A stretch of 64,000 bases of DNA from Varroa destructor (lineage: Eukaryota; Arthropoda; Arachnida; Mesostigmata; Varroidae): NCBI RefSeq assembly GCF_002443255.2, contig NW_019211460.1, forward strand, positions 28,678,481 to 28,742,480, in the 5' to 3' direction. The number at the start of each line of letters is the position of its first letter. Position 1 is the first letter of the stretch. Positions 1-14,700 of this stretch are shown here, piece after piece. A program made the translations under genes and the position numbers. The notes beneath the pieces are model-generated. The model was given only the letters and a program-made list of their open reading frames with translations. It was not told where the DNA came from and did not search any database.

Positions 1-3000
1 ATTCTTCAGAAAATCCCCTCAAGGAAGCGCGTCACTCCGTAAAACGGGCTGTTGTATAGCAGCTGGAAAGAAGGACGAAGACAGCCTAGACCAAGGGTCA
101 CAAATTACTAAGGCAAGCGGGTTGGAGGCAGTCGTTCCTGCCGCACGCCTATTCGTCAGCCGGAACCAGCTACGGGGATCGCCCCCTCGCCCCCGTCTAG
201 TGGCAGTGTTGCTTCACTCTTTGCTTTTAGCGTTGATTTCTAAGCTGCAATCTCACTTAATCTAGCAGGCTGCAAAAATTTCTACTAGAGCTGATTTAGC
301 ACTGCTGTCTGTTGCTACATCGGCAACACCCGCTGGTAGAAACCAATGGTGCGCTTGGCTGGTTTGTCGCTTTACGCTAGCTGCGTACATAAAATTCTCC
401 TCGCTTTCAATTTTGCCAATTCTGAGGTGCTACATTATACGTAATAGCAACACTTTACTGATGGGAATACTTTCGACACAACTCTGTGTAAAAAGTACGT
501 TAGTAACTATTTTTTGAACACGAATTACTATATACAGTAAACAAGAAACGACAGGTTTACGTCCGACTACAGAAAAAAGCTGCCTAATTCTCCACGAGCG
601 TATGCACAATAACACGCACCTTTGCACTGTGAGTTTTTGTATGATACCGATGCAAGAGTTTTAGGCATTGGCCTTTGTCCTAAGCCCTATTCGACCTATT
701 GAGGGGGCTATGTTCTTTTCTCAGTGAAAGACAAGCTGTCTGCAAACACCCCACCGTATATATATGTACATTGTGTGTTTAAGTTTTCTCTTGCCCATTG
801 GATGCAGTGCGTCCTATGCACCCCGCGGTCGCTGTCAGTGGTTTCGCTCAATTCCATCACATCTCTCGCCTGGCTGGTTTTTACTTATTGGTGCTTCTAG
901 CTAGCGGCTTACCCCAGCCGGTCTTCGGAACTTAGCGTAAAGGGAATCACTCATTTTTGTTTGCGTGGGGGCCCTTCCTTCCCAACTTGCCTTTCTTCCC
1001 TTAGCTAGCTTTCACCCTTCGGGAACGCGCCTCCCGCGCGCTTCTCTATATTTAACAAGGTAGGTGTAACTATACTATCTAACAAGTACGGCGTTCTGCC
1101 TGCTCCTCTGCTTGTTTATGTTGGTGTGATCTCGTCGACTGTGAGTGATGCCAACGACAATCAGCCAGGAACATTATGTGCAGGCCGAGCCAGCAGCCCG
1201 CACAGTCCCTCGATGCCGGTGAGTTTCGCTGTAAGAGCTGACGCGCGTAACACATGTCCTAAAACCTTCACCTGATTGTTTTCCTAGAAAATCGCTGCCA
1301 TTGGTAAGCAAATGGCAGATTTTCCTCCGGCCAACGCGCTGACGAGCCATCGTATAAAGGTTTTCTTGCGGCGGTTCACTCGTATTTGTTCGGATCTTCG
1401 TTGTCCCTTGTGATAGTGAAGCAAGCATACACATATTCAGGGATGCAAACAAAAGCTACTTTTCAGGCATATTCATATTAACTAGAAGCGAATCATCTAT
1501 TTGTCATAATAGAAATCCAATCACTACAATAAGTAGTCCCCTTATTTGTGACGTGCAATGACGTTGGGAAGCATACTTTCGGTACGGTAGTAGCATGCAG
1601 CTTGTTAGACATTGTTGGACGGACCCATAAAAAATATCAAAGTAGCAACAGTATACAATGTACTATAACCAAGCGTGAAGAATGTGGTCCGCTATTCGCA
1701 CGTAGTGCCATTGGGACATTGAAGTTGCCCTGCTCCCGTATGGGAAAAATGCCACAGAGCAACGACTGCTCGCCAAGTGTACAGATAGGATGCATAGTGT
1801 GAGATGAGCGTCTGAAACATTTGTCGTGTTACAATGTCTGCCTACCATTGATGGCAACGACCTAGACTGCGGACCGCTTACCACCTACTGACCTGCTTGC
1901 TTCTAGTCCTTAGCCAAAAAGAAGATAACTTTTATTTTACAGCAGGCGCAGGGCTAGTCGTGTAATGCAGCTGCCACATTATGGCCTGATTCCTGAATGT
2001 GTCGGTTGGGCTTCGATCGCACACGGAGTCTTCAAACGTATGAGACCAAAGCTGTACTTCCCAGTTGTTCTCTGCTTTTCTACGAGTCCCTATCATAGCA
2101 TATAACTCTACGATAAGATCTAACTGCCCGTTCATTCATCATTTGCGCATTGTCTTATTGATCAACAAGACAGACGACCTTCGCTATGTACATATTAAAT
2201 TGCGTGTGTGCACCACTTAGGAGGAGCAGTGAGGCGGAAAAATAAGTTTTAGAATAACGGATGAAGAACACTGGCTTGAAAACAGCAAGCGAAAGCGCAA
2301 AGTTTTATACGGGGGGACGGTGTGTGGTTGTATGATAGCTGAGAAAGTGGCTACCTTTTGTAGGTTCAGTGGCCACTTGCTTTGGCCTACGAGAGATGAA
2401 CGTTCAAAACCATTTTTTCACTCATTACAGAAATTCTTAATCCTTGTGCTTTTCGATACATGACGGAGTCAGTTTAAATACAAACGGTGTGTCGATCGTG
2501 AGCGGTATATAATAATGTTCAGTAAATCAGACAGCTTTTAAGATACCCTTTACCGTCCAAATCCACATGGTAACGTTAGTTTTTATACATTATAATAAAG
2601 CCGCATTATAAGCCGCATGTACACCTTGAGGCAAGGACTGTCACAAAGCACAACACCTTAGGTCAGCATTAACTACTTAAAAATTAAATACTTTAAAGAA
2701 ATGTGATGGTCTTCCCAATGAAATGAGTTCCGTAAGACGGCAATGAATGCAAATCCTGTTCACCTGGGTTAATTTACCGTACCTCTGCGTGGTATAGGAC
2801 ACAACCGGGTCAATGAGTCGATATGCCAGTTTGTCCGACAGGTGAAAAAGACTGGGATGTACATTTAACCTAGCTTGCAAATGTAGTCTGCTACAAAGTG
2901 TACTTCTGATTACACGGAACGTAGGCGTATACAGTGTTCCTCCTGGAATTACTCGATTAGAGAGATCTAAGAGCCCCTTTTGAAGCCAAACTAATATTTT

Positions 3001-6000
3001 GCCGCTTATCTAATAAGCATTCATAGGTCTTATGAGACACGTATAGTTTGCGCAGAGAATGCTTGAATGAAAACCTTTCTGAGTTGAGAGCACTTTGTGA
3101 CAGGCCTGGTGCGCTAAGCGGTTGACTTTAAGCGGAAAGAGAAAGTTAGGCTGTTCCTGCACCTTTGTGCTGGCTCTCAATCGCTGTGGCTTTTCCAGCT
3201 CATTTATACACAAGTTCTTTGAATGGCTAGCCGTTGTAGCTTCGTGAAAGATTTGAAAACGCCGATAAAACGAATAAGATCCGATATTTATCAAGCAGTG
3301 AATCTGTTAGTACAGGCAGTACGGTAATTATAAATAGCAATTTCCTGCATCCCTCGGCAAATGAACGCTGTTAAAGATACTCGCGACACAGAATTGCGTC
3401 GCGTCGCAAAAAAGAAATGCATAGTTCAATGTGGAAATACAACAAAACATAACTGCGAATGAAAAAGGAGCGTGATGTGTTATTAGGTAGGTCGTTTGGT
3501 GTGTGTAACTAAGCATAAACAGGTGTTCGTTCGAGCGATATGGGTTTTCTCATACGGGAGCAAAATTAACCAATCGGAAATAATAACCTTCAGGTGGAAC
3601 GCCTATAATTTTTTTCGTTTGTTTGCCTAAGTCAGCGTGCTGCCATCTCCGCCCGATTTGGGAGTGGATCACCGGCATCACCTCGAATATTTCTATACAT
3701 ATATCTAAGCATGTATCTATGCGCACACGACCTAGACTTATCGCTCTGTGTTTGTCATTTGAACGGAGATTGACTATTGAGGCATCACTCGGCCAAAAGC
3801 ATTGCATTGCGTCCGTATATTGGCTGTTGGCGAAAATTCTATTCAAGGAAGAGGCTGCCAACCGGTATTCGGCCATGTTCCGAAGTGAGAATATATTTAT
3901 ATTAGAATATAATATTAGCGAGCAAAGATATAGCTGTTAAGCTAATGCATACAATGAGTGATAAGATTTTTGTTTCGATATGCTGTAACGTGTAAATCTA
4001 CCTGAACAAAACCTAACACCAGTATCATTATAGTATACAAAAAAATTCATAACATGTACCATCTCTGTAACCTGTTAACATTGCTTGCTCGGTAAAAACA
4101 TGTACCGGTAAAATAGTATAGCACAAGTACCCTTACTGATGGCAAGTTAATAATACTGCAAGTACGACATCGAAACAAATATATCAGCAATGCCGTCTGA
4201 AACAATGTATAGTGGCAGTACTGAGCGCGAAATTCAAAAATATATTTCAGTTCAATAACAACAGGTATAATAACCCGGGCACAGACAAACTTCATTTTGT
4301 GCTGGGAGCCGACCGTCTGTCTGGTGGAATGCCCTACGCCGGTACCGGAGGTAAAATATAGAGGTATAATGATTAAGGAATTCGACAGTACGGTGGCTAT
4401 GCACAACCAGTCTTCCGACAACAACCGAAGGATTCAGACAGATGAAAACGTCTCAATTTCAATCTTAGGTTTGAGCTTTTGTTTCACCGAGATCAAACGC
4501 TCTGGGCCTCTGCCAGCTGTATTGGAGAAAGCAGCCAAAATGAAGACGTAAACTAAATGCAATGTTTACACCATTCCAAAATGCCTGCAGTGATAGCATC
4601 GAAGTTTTTCCATCCTTAACTATTGCTAAGAGCTATTGCTTCTACGGAACAAACACATTTTGAGTTATGGGCAACGCATGAAGCAACGCGGAGTCACAGT
4701 AGCAGACTTAAAGCTCGGAGCATTTATTTAGACTCAGACCTTGAAACGTACCGATGACATGTGCCCTAGAACTAGCCTGGAAAAATATGGAAAAACACAC
4801 ATATACATGGAAAAATGAGGGAAAAAATATTAGGCCATAGCGAAACGAATCACTCAAATTCCGCTTCCACTTTCCCTTACCGAAACATATTCAACGAGTA
4901 CCTACAATTACTTTATGAAGCACTCAAGGTCCGAGAACAGTGTCGGGGGGCTAGTGGCTCCGTCTCTAGCGGTCGGATTGAATTGGTGTAGAGTGGGCTG
5001 TATGTGATTTTCCCGCTGGTATCGCTATCCAGCACTCGCGACCGAGTGGAATCCAGAAAAAAAGTTGGTATGAACTGTGTCGGAACTGTGTTTGGAAGCC
5101 TCTGAACGCCATATCGAAAAGGAAACGAACAGGAAAGTATCAGTAAACGAACGCATACCAGGGAATAATGAACTGTCTTTGACGTTTCTCCTTTACCTGA
5201 ATTCACTACAGTTTTTGCCGTCATGGCAGGACACGGCGGAGAGCTTGCACTTGCTTCCTGATGGAAACCCGTGAATACACCACGAACTGATCCTTCTCAT
5301 CTTCTATTTTTACCCTTGCCTTCGACAATATCTGTGCTGAATTTATGGCATTTGTTACAGCTGTAGTAATAGCACCAGCGAAAAGGCCCATTAAGGCGAA
5401 ACAGGCACTCAACTGGCGGGTACACGCGACATGGAGGACATTGAAGTAGATAGAAATCTAGCCTCAGCCGTTGTTTAGTTGTGGGTGAAGCTATGCGGCA
5501 CGTAGTGGCGCTGGCGGTCGCTGTGCAGTTTCAGTCATCCTTTGCATTCGAATTGCTAGTCTGCGATCTAGCTTGTAATTTGCTTTGTAACGCCCCTAGG
5601 TTTTCCTAAAAGTGAAGAAGAAGGAGAAGCTAAGAGCGCGTGAGATGTCCGGTCTATAGATGAACAGATGTGCCTGTGAACTGCTGCAGTCGTTCATAAG
5701 ACGTCGACCGCACCTAACCGTTTCAGCCGGAAACGCTATCCGGCCAAAGGTCATGAAAACCTTTCAGCCTCGCCAGAGGAAGTGCATATAAGCAGCTTAT
5801 GAATTTCACGCCAATTCTCAAGGTCGGCCTATAGTTGTTACAATGCTGGATTAACCAACAGCATATATAGTGAGTACTGCATATGTAATATATTAAGTAC
5901 GTGTGATAACGTAGCAGTAAGGATGCTTGTCATGGTAACTTCCTCTATATTATAAACACAACATTCAATATCGTAATAATAGAAACATATTCGATCTTCG

Positions 6001-6812
6001 AATTGGGCAATCGTCATACTAAAGCGGTCATACTTCGTTAATAGAGAGATAGGACCTGCGGCCCCGGCGATCATTATTATGTAGATTCATAATAGAAGGT
6101 CATTGTGATGCATAGCGGTGTACGATCGTAATTAAAAAGTTATAGCATTCTGAAGGATCAGAGAGGCTTACCGTGTTACAATGAGAAATAACCTCAGTGG
6201 GGTCGCCTAGTTACTACTACTATATTAAGCACGACAGTCTAATTATCTGTGGTAAGTACGGATCTGTTCAACTCGCGACGCAGATATAAAAGCATAGTAA
6301 ATATTAATGCGATTCGACATCAGCAAAGATTGTGATATAGAAACATCTTGCAATGTACTAGTTGGATAACATTTATTATTTAGCAAAAAAAAAAGACTTT
6401 TTTTTTTGTCGTTGAGACGAGTGGCTGTACTGGATCTTTCTAGCTAGTTGGCTCCTTTGTCAAAAAAGAAAAACTGGCATCGGGAAATCGTCGAGATTAT
6501 TTCTGATACATCCAGGTTACTACTGAATAATCCCTTCGCAATAAACATATGGGAGACAAGATAAAAATCGATATCCCATATGCTTTTCAGGAAACACACT
6601 ACAGCTTCTCAATGTTCGCAATCCTTGCGTTTATTTTAATGAGGCCCTTTCAGCGGAAGCATTGAAAACAAATTCCGTGAAAATACTGTATGTTATATAG
6701 CAGTGCTACGAATATCGTAGTAATAGTTTATGAAGTACTCTTTCACCGTTTGCGATTGTGAGCTACGGGATCCTTATATGTACGTATGCGTACGATTTGT
6801 TGGCTATTACAG
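1..6812. other. Non-coding, probably PDE1 intron; no exon recognised
   Basis: No exon can be supported here on either strand. The first recognised coding exon on the + strand begins at 6813 inside a codon, so an upstream PDE1 exon must exist. I looked for the PDE1 metal-binding segment that precedes this exon (the HD..H and NHH regions) and did not find it, so this stretch is most simply read as intron. It holds one SINE fragment (about 4262-4358), a 9-bp inverted repeat at 6546-6554/6574-6582, and an A-run/T-run hairpin near 6384-6408. The first kilobase is somewhat richer in GC than the rest. All open frames here are short and unrelated to anything I know. Confidence 0.5.
4262..4358 (+). 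mobile_element. tRNA-derived SINE, 5'-truncated or diverged copy
   Basis: This stretch matches the body and 3' part of the SINE copies at 25.5, 34.9 and 48.6 kb. Shared blocks include CCCGGGCACAGAC near 4274, TGCTGGGAGCCGACC near 4300, GTCTGGTGGAATG near 4318, and a closing GGTAAAAT-ATAGAGG block near 4350. The tRNA-like head with its A box is not recognisable here, so the copy is truncated or decayed. Confidence 0.5.
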
Positions 6813-9213
6813 AGAATTTCGATCGCTGGTCATAGAGATGGTGCTGGCGACGGATATGACGTCGCATTTCCAGCAGGTGAAAACAATGAAAACTGCATTG
6901 GGCCACCATGATTTTAGTCTTGACAAACCTAAGTCTCTTTGTCTCATACTGCACGCCTGCGACATCTCTCACCCATCGAAAGACTGGGAACTTCATACTT
7001 CGTAAGTATTGCATTCTATTTGATTCATAATGTGTGATACACTCCCAGAGATGATAACAACTATAAAAGATTAAGTAAACATATGCTGAAAAAAAGTATA
7101 TCTGTGTTACATTAAGTTGTGTGCATGTGCCGGAGAACAGGCCCAGATATGAACAGATGCGGTGCGAAGCGCCCCCAAAGCGAAAGGTTTATCCTATTAG
7201 CTGTCCTATTAGTTAATTCACCGAAATTAATTATTTTTATGAGCATCAAGTACATTCACTGTACAGCCTATTACATTGTAGCTATATACTGCCGCGGATA
7301 TAGCCTTGATTCATTTTAGGGGATAAATCAGCTTTTCTAGATTTTTCCTACCACAAAGCATATAAATCGTACGGTAACGTAAATCAAACAGATATATCTG
7401 GTCAGATATAAATAGTACCATTAAAACAGAAGCGGCCCATTTGCTCTGATATGATAATACTGCCCAGTTGGGTTACGGTGACGAACCATTGAATTTCTCG
7501 CAAAGAAATCATTGCCAGCAATTTTGCAGGCGGTGCTTCTCGGCGGCCGAGATGTGAATGGGAGATTTTTTGGTACTGACAAGCTTGCGTCTTGCCAGCT
7601 CTTATTTGCCTAGTTTGAAGCTCGAAAACGAACGTCGTCATTTCTAATTCTGCCTATCTGTTTAACAGGCCTCGCATACACTAGCCCTAATTCCCTGCTC
7701 CATTGAGACCCGTTTCCTTCGCTAACCTTCAACTATAATGATATGGACAGAAAAGCTTACCTAGCGTTTTGTAGGCCATCGATTGCTCTTCCAGCAGGCG
7801 GTGAAGCAGGGGCTGGCTTCATCTTTTTTAAGGCAGATGTTGAAATGGGAATGGTGGCGACGCTTGCGAACCATTGCCGCTCGCATTTTAATGTTGTGGC
7901 CTCTACACATATCTAATTAGGCATCTGTTTACAATGCATGTCACCATTACGTGGAGTAGAGATTAATAAAAACGTCATGTTTTAATCTCCGTTTTATAAG
8001 GTATCAGCCATCTTTGTGTTTATGATTCATTCCATCCCACTGTAACGCAAACGTGTTGAAAGCTATACGCAGCAATAGAATCGGCAAAACTGCAGAAAAA
8101 ATCTTAAATAAGCTGAATATTTCATTGAGAGAAATGTCTGATGCCAACAGTATTGTTAACTTTTGTTACTAATGGTTACCTATCGTACTATCATAAAGGA
8201 TTTGGAGAAAAAAATTTATAAACAATTCTCGATTAAGAGTATAATAAGGCCAAGATTCCGCGGCGTGATAACACTCATTTCACAGTGACTTATTATAATT
8301 GGTTAGGTACGAACAAAAAAAAAAAGAAAAAGACCTGCTAAATTGTGGGTTTCGAGGGTTTGAACCGCTCATATTGCCATAGATACCGCGCGCACTTATA
8401 AACTGCCTAATCAACTACTTGTCCATTAAGAAGTTTTAGAGGTAAAAACGTTTACTTTGAAAATGCTTTTCGTATTTATTATCTGTCTATTGTTACCAAA
8501 CACTTAAATTACGCTGGTCGTAATTGTTGTCACAATGCGTGACGTTTGTGGCAGGTGTACTTTGTATTTGTGCTAGAGAGTTTTTATTTCTGGTGTCGAT
8601 GTGTTGATCTGTCTCTGATTTGATTTTTTTGCCTAGATCGACGTTTTGACTCTGAGCGTTAGCTAGTCAAATATTGAATCAGACGTATCATTTTCACTGC
8701 AGTTAAATTCTAAGCACAGCTCAGTCACGAGTGGTTTGTAGTTTCGTTACAAACAGCTGAGCCACAGATGACATAGTAAGTTAGAGGAATGAAAATAAAA
8801 CAACAATTGGAATTTTTATATCGTAACAACGCGCTGCACTGATATTTTTTTTTAATCACTGCAACACAACAATAGTTTCACATCTAGAATGGCCATATCA
8901 GCCAGTTTTTATTCAAAGTAGTTTTAATACAGACTATTTGTTACAACGTAATAAAGGCACTGCTCGGTGCGGCTTTAGCTTTGTCGTGTAGAAGAGCGGA
9001 TTCGTCTCTTCTTCCGAATGATCGGGCCTTTTCTATCTGTGTACCTACCGATTCGGGTGAAGCCCCGTCGGGGTCAAATGGTTCACTAAGCTTCTGTCTC
9101 ATGTCTATGCCCTGTGCCGCTGGTATAAAGAAACGGCTTTGTGTTTATGGTGACAGCGACGTAAAACAGAATACGACGGAAACAGGAAGACACGAAAGAT
9201 AAAGAGGTGAATA

Positions 9214-9254
<41 letters not shown>

Positions 9255-11754
9255 TGATACGCGCGTCACTGAGCGAGCGATGCCCTCGTACCATTTTAGC
9301 CCATTGTAATTGTAAGCGAACGTGAAACAACGGGTCTAATCACTAGCAATTTTCAAGAAAAGAGAAGCAAGATAGTGACCAGAAAGCGTCATCGTCGCTG
9401 GACAAAATTTTGCTAGTTTATACTAAGTAATGTATGATGAAAGCTTAGTATTTAATTAGATACGCACCTGTCGACTTTTCGATACATCTAGCTTACCATA
9501 CCAGTCCCATCAGAAATCGCCAAGTCACGAAAATAATGGTGATAAGATGATAAGGAACTGCGGCCCAGCGTGAAGTCGGGTCAGATTGACTACATACATA
9601 GCTTTCTGAGAAACAGGAGCTCACTAAAATCTGGTTCAAAAATGCCACGGGCTAATTGACCGAAGGCAATAGGAGGACACTATTCGTTGCGGGGGGCCTG
9701 CGCAAATAGCCTTCTAAAAAGCATGCGCTAAAAAGAAACTCTCCCTCGTTAGAAACGTGAGGCCTACCAGGCTAACACATCGATTCCTAAGTAACGAAAA
9801 GAAGAATGATGAAAGGAAGGCGAGAGAGAGAGACAACAAAAACGAAAAAGATCAAAGCACTTTCTCTGTCTATTACCAGCATGGTATCCTCGTCTTTGAT
9901 GCCGTTATTCATTTAGCAGGCAGCACAAAATCGAGCGCTTACCAGATAGACGATTGTAAGCAACGGTGAGTCCACGTAAGGACGCTAACTAGGATAGCAC
10001 AGCCAGTCTATATTACCTAACTTCTGAAGATTCTAGCGGCGACAAAACGCCTCCCCTGAGTAGTCGCTTATCTTGTTGAGCATAAATTCCGTGCCGAGTA
10101 AATCGCTGCTCTAATGCAATCTATGAAATGTAACCGAATGCATATTCTGTATATTGCAACATTCTACAAACCTCTATGGCGGCTTTCTCGGGTCTGTACA
10201 TGCACAGATGCCCAATATTCATGAAAAAAAGGTTCACATTCTATTCCTGACGTATTCAAAATTAACCAACAGATATAATTCAAATGGAGCTCCGAGCTGA
10301 TTCCGTAGATTTGAAGTTGATACGCGGATTTTGCGAGTACGTATGTCAACAACCTGTGCGATGGAAGCCTAATAAATGCTTTTCTTGCAATCTGCCAAGT
10401 TCGTTTTTAGTTAAAGGCATTATTACCGGGATATAGCATAACATATTTGGACTCGAGGTATCTCCATCTTTCCTAATACGCGGCCATTACATTCTAATAG
10501 GTTGTTACTTATTATGATGCCATGGTACGAAACCGGATTTTTCAAAATGCCTACACAGGCGATATACAAGTTTGATTTTAGTCCACTCTACTTATAGAAA
10601 TCTACTAGCACCAACTTCCAAAATAGGACTATTACATTGTGCAATGCATATAGTCTTCATTGATTCGACAGACTTACAAACGACACTAGGCTGAATGTAC
10701 CTTTTAATACAGGAGTCAAATATGTGTTGAATGCCGGATCCAGTTAAGGCGAAATGATAAAAAAAACATAAACAAATAGTTGCATCGATGCCTCATTTTA
10801 AAATTTCGGACGGATTGTAGAAAAGTTCCGAGACAAGTTAGGCACAGTCCAATAGATATAGAAACTTTTTTATTCCTTGAGTTGATACCTCAACCGGTCC
10901 TAATAATAATAATAATAGCGTTTAGAAAGCCGTGATAAGGGTCGCTCAAATTAATATCGTAATTACACACAGAAAAACTTCGCCTCCATGACATGACCGG
11001 TGTTTTAGTTCTGTTTCAATTTTATTATAGCGCGAACTGACCGTAATAATTAAACAAAAAAAAAGCTTCGATTTGGTACCATATCTATGTAAATGACAGA
11101 ATATCAAATCGCCACTATTGTCGCCTCCACCCTGTTTTTTAACTGAAACAGATTAAATTATATAAGATATATCCAACTAATAAAAACAGCAACAGCTTAT
11201 GGGTGTTTTTGTGCAATTCGTACATGTTCGGACTGTAACAGCTGAAGCTTCCGTCGCGGCTCGGCCTCAAATTTCTTGACTAGTCCTCATTCCTAGATAG
11301 GAAAGATAAAAATAAATAAGCGGCCTTGCTGCCCTTAAAAATCTCAGTACCCCGAATAATTATGCAGTTTATTGTTATTACCACGATTATACATTATCGT
11401 ACTAGCATATTATAGATATTTTAATGTCTGCTTCAAGCAACTGAGGCTATGGTGTAATATTTAATGTTTCTTTAAGCACAGTAATCGTAGAATAACGTTT
11501 TCCTTCGTTTGCCGTAAAACGAAGACATCTTCACTCAATACATAATAATCAGGCAGAAAAGGAAACGTTTCATTATAGCGCGAACTGACAGTTTTTTTTT
11601 TATTATTCAAGATTTAATGGCGTAATTATCACGCCAATCAATGTATTAAAAAAACTAAATGATGCAATAGAAAATAAGAATAAAAATTTTGGAAAGGAAC
11701 AGGTTGTACGACTATCTCTCATTTCATAAAATGTATATATAATAAACAAATAAA

Positions 11755-11793
<39 letters not shown>

Positions 11794-14700
11794 TTAGAGA
11801 GAGAGGCGGAAGAAACTGAGTTTACAAATATACATATGATAAACATTTTCCAAATGATAGTCTTACTTAGAGAAGATTTCAAGGTCGTTCTACTGGCCCT
11901 GAAAAGAACTGTTTTTACTAGAAAAGCCGAGAGAAGATCTTAATGTTAAACACAATTGTTATTTAGACATAACAGTTTAAGGAAGCAACATAGACTGATT
12001 AAAGAATCCTTTGTTCTCTGCTGGGATTTTTGTGACGAGATATTAATTGTATTGAAAAGCATTCTTCGCTGTCAAGTGTCTGTATACTTAGCGAACGTTA
12101 TATTAGCAGATCCTTAGCGCATTCCTTTCTAAGGACTAGTACCGGCAGGTGTTGTTCATGCAACACGCTTGCGCACACAGCTGCGATCGAAATGGCCTAA
12201 CTGTTTAAGCAGTAAATGAGATGCTGTTTCGTCATGTGCGCGTGCCCCGTTCTAGCGAGTGTGTGAATGGCCTATGTAGATTCGACAGTGCCTCAACATA
12301 TCAAATAGAGTTAGCTGCACGACGTGAACCTCTCATAAGGTGACAACGATGTTCCTAGTTTATACCAAAATGCGTTGCATCTGCCTTCCAATGCTTCCGG
12401 CTTCAAATCCTTATTTAAATGTACTATATTCAATGCAAACTCGATACGTAAGCCTACTTTTATAATTCTGTATTCTCTTGTTTTGTTGCTTTGGACTTCC
12501 TTAACTTCCTTAGACCGTCATCTGTTACCAGCTAGTAACGGCTGCCTTTGGACGTCCATATGCAGTATGAAAGAATAGCTTTAACAGATCGTACTCGTGT
12601 CTTGGCTAGCATACATAAGCTTGTTTCCTGTTTATTTTTTACTATACCCGCACTTTTTTCATTCTGTTACGTGAGAGAAGTGGAATAGCAAGAAAACCCG
12701 CCCGAATTAGACGAGACCTGGTAAGAGGATGGACTGCTTGATAGGCACAATGTACGGCGGCGGCGTCGAGAGAGCTGGGAGTCAGTAACGCTAAAATACT
12801 GCTGACGTGCGGCACTGCAAAGGGGGAACATCGCAAAATGGGCCGCCATCTTGCCTCTCGTAGAGCCTCTGATCATTTGTAGGTTTTACGTGGGAAGGGG
12901 GCGAATTACAGGCAGTGCCACATGGAAATGAGGCTTGTCTTGTCTTCCTGTAGTCTAGCGTCCCTTGCTGGGCTCCACCAGACCATATTCTGTGACTTAA
13001 GCTGCACCGTCGGCAGAAGTGAATTCAAAGTGTCCATACACTGGCATCAATAGCAGTATGGCGCATGCATAGACAACCGTACGAACGCTTGCATACGGCC
13101 ACACTCAAAGTCATAAACACAGACGTGACTTTGAACAGAGTAGCGCGTGACTCGTTTGAGACAGGAATGTATGTTTAGCCCCCTTTTACCCAGCTACCTT
13201 GTAAAGTACCTTAAAGCAAGGAGAGTGGAAAAAAGTTTCTTCAGTAATTTCGAAGTAGCATGATGCCAGGATAGGACACTAAGCTCGGCATGCCCTTCGC
13301 CCGTATTGGGAATCTCTTACGCCGCTCTCTACAGATACAGAAAAAACATAAGTATGATACGCACAAAGGAGGCGTTGTTTCGGTTCGATGATTTTGGTTA
13401 AACCTATACGAATAATAATAGATGTGGATGACTAGAGACGAAGAGATTGTTTAGATGAACAAATCGACAACTCACAGTTGTTGACCGAGGTAAAAACAAA
13501 AAGATGGACCAACAGTGATTGTTGCGGTTCTTTTCCATGAGTTCTAAATAAAATCTCAATGATATTTCAAATACGAGCAAAAACCTCGAATAATCTTGTC
13601 GAAAGCGACGATGAACCGATACATTTTTCGTTTACATTGCACAGTCTGCAAGAGCTACTTAACTCTATGTAACATTTTAATTTAGTTTTATAGTTTCGTT
13701 TCGAAAAATAAATGTTTCGAGATTTACGTCGTATTTTCGTTTTTTTTTTTCCCACATGATGAAGATCGTGTGCTATAAGCCTGAAACAATGACGTTACAA
13801 TTTAAGCAAATGAAGTTCATAAGCAATTATTAACACCATTATAGCCACTCGATTATACCTTTCGTATAATAAGGCTGTTACATTGAGAAAAAAAATGAAA
13901 ATTCCTTCTTTCAAAGAAAGTTTTTTAGCATTCGCCAGGCAGTTGTACCTTTGTCATGTTTAGTGTGCCTGATACGCTTGAAAGAGATGGACCGAGTATG
14001 ATACGCTAATTTGATTCTAGTGCGTTCTTTGCATTACAGTTAGCTGAATATATGTTTACCGCAAAATCGGTAGAGTTCAATTAGTTTTTGTGTTGTTCCT
14101 ATTTTTGTCTCTAGTTGGACAGGTTCCTTGATGGAAGAGTTTTTCAAACAGGGAGACAAGGAGCGCGAACTCGGCCTACCCTATTCACCCCTCTGCGATC
14201 GGAATACAACTATGGTTGCCGAGAGCCAAATAGGCTTCATCGATTTCATTCTTGGGCCCACAATGGACGTTTGCAGCGAGCTAATTATGAAAATCTACCA
14301 ACAGGTCAGTAGCAAAGCTAGACTGACAAGTCACACACATGAATGGTACTTTGTAGCTAGAATCATAGTATCTAACTTTTGTACCTAAAGATATCAAAGC
14401 AGCCTGCACGTCATGTTAGGGACTGGTATTTGATATACATGCTGACTGGTAAACTCGTTTTTATCATGTTCGATCCTTCAGGTACTTCATCAGCAACAGC
14501 AGCAGCGAGCCTCAACAGCGAGTACCGGTGGAGGCACCCAATCAGAAGAAGGTTCCCGGTCGTCGTCAGTGTCGTCCGTTGGGTCACAAGATGTTCCCAA
14601 GGAACCAGCTCGACCTTGGATTAAGTTTCTTGAAATGAACCGTCTCCGTTGGCAGGAGCGGGCTGCACAAGGCAGGTGTTTTACTTAGGTTGATTATCTT

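Larger units (their letters stand above)
7002..14114 (+). other. PDE1 intron, 7.1 kb
   Basis: Bounded by the donor CGTAAG at 7002 and the acceptor CTAG at 14111-14114. Inside are two AT microsatellites (9217-9253, 11752-11802), an A/B-box-like pair on the - strand near 8350-8440, and a short frame near 12.4 kb faintly resembling a LINE endonuclease start. No nested gene can be supported. A GC-richer patch at about 12.7-13.0 kb has no recognisable product. Confidence 0.75.
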
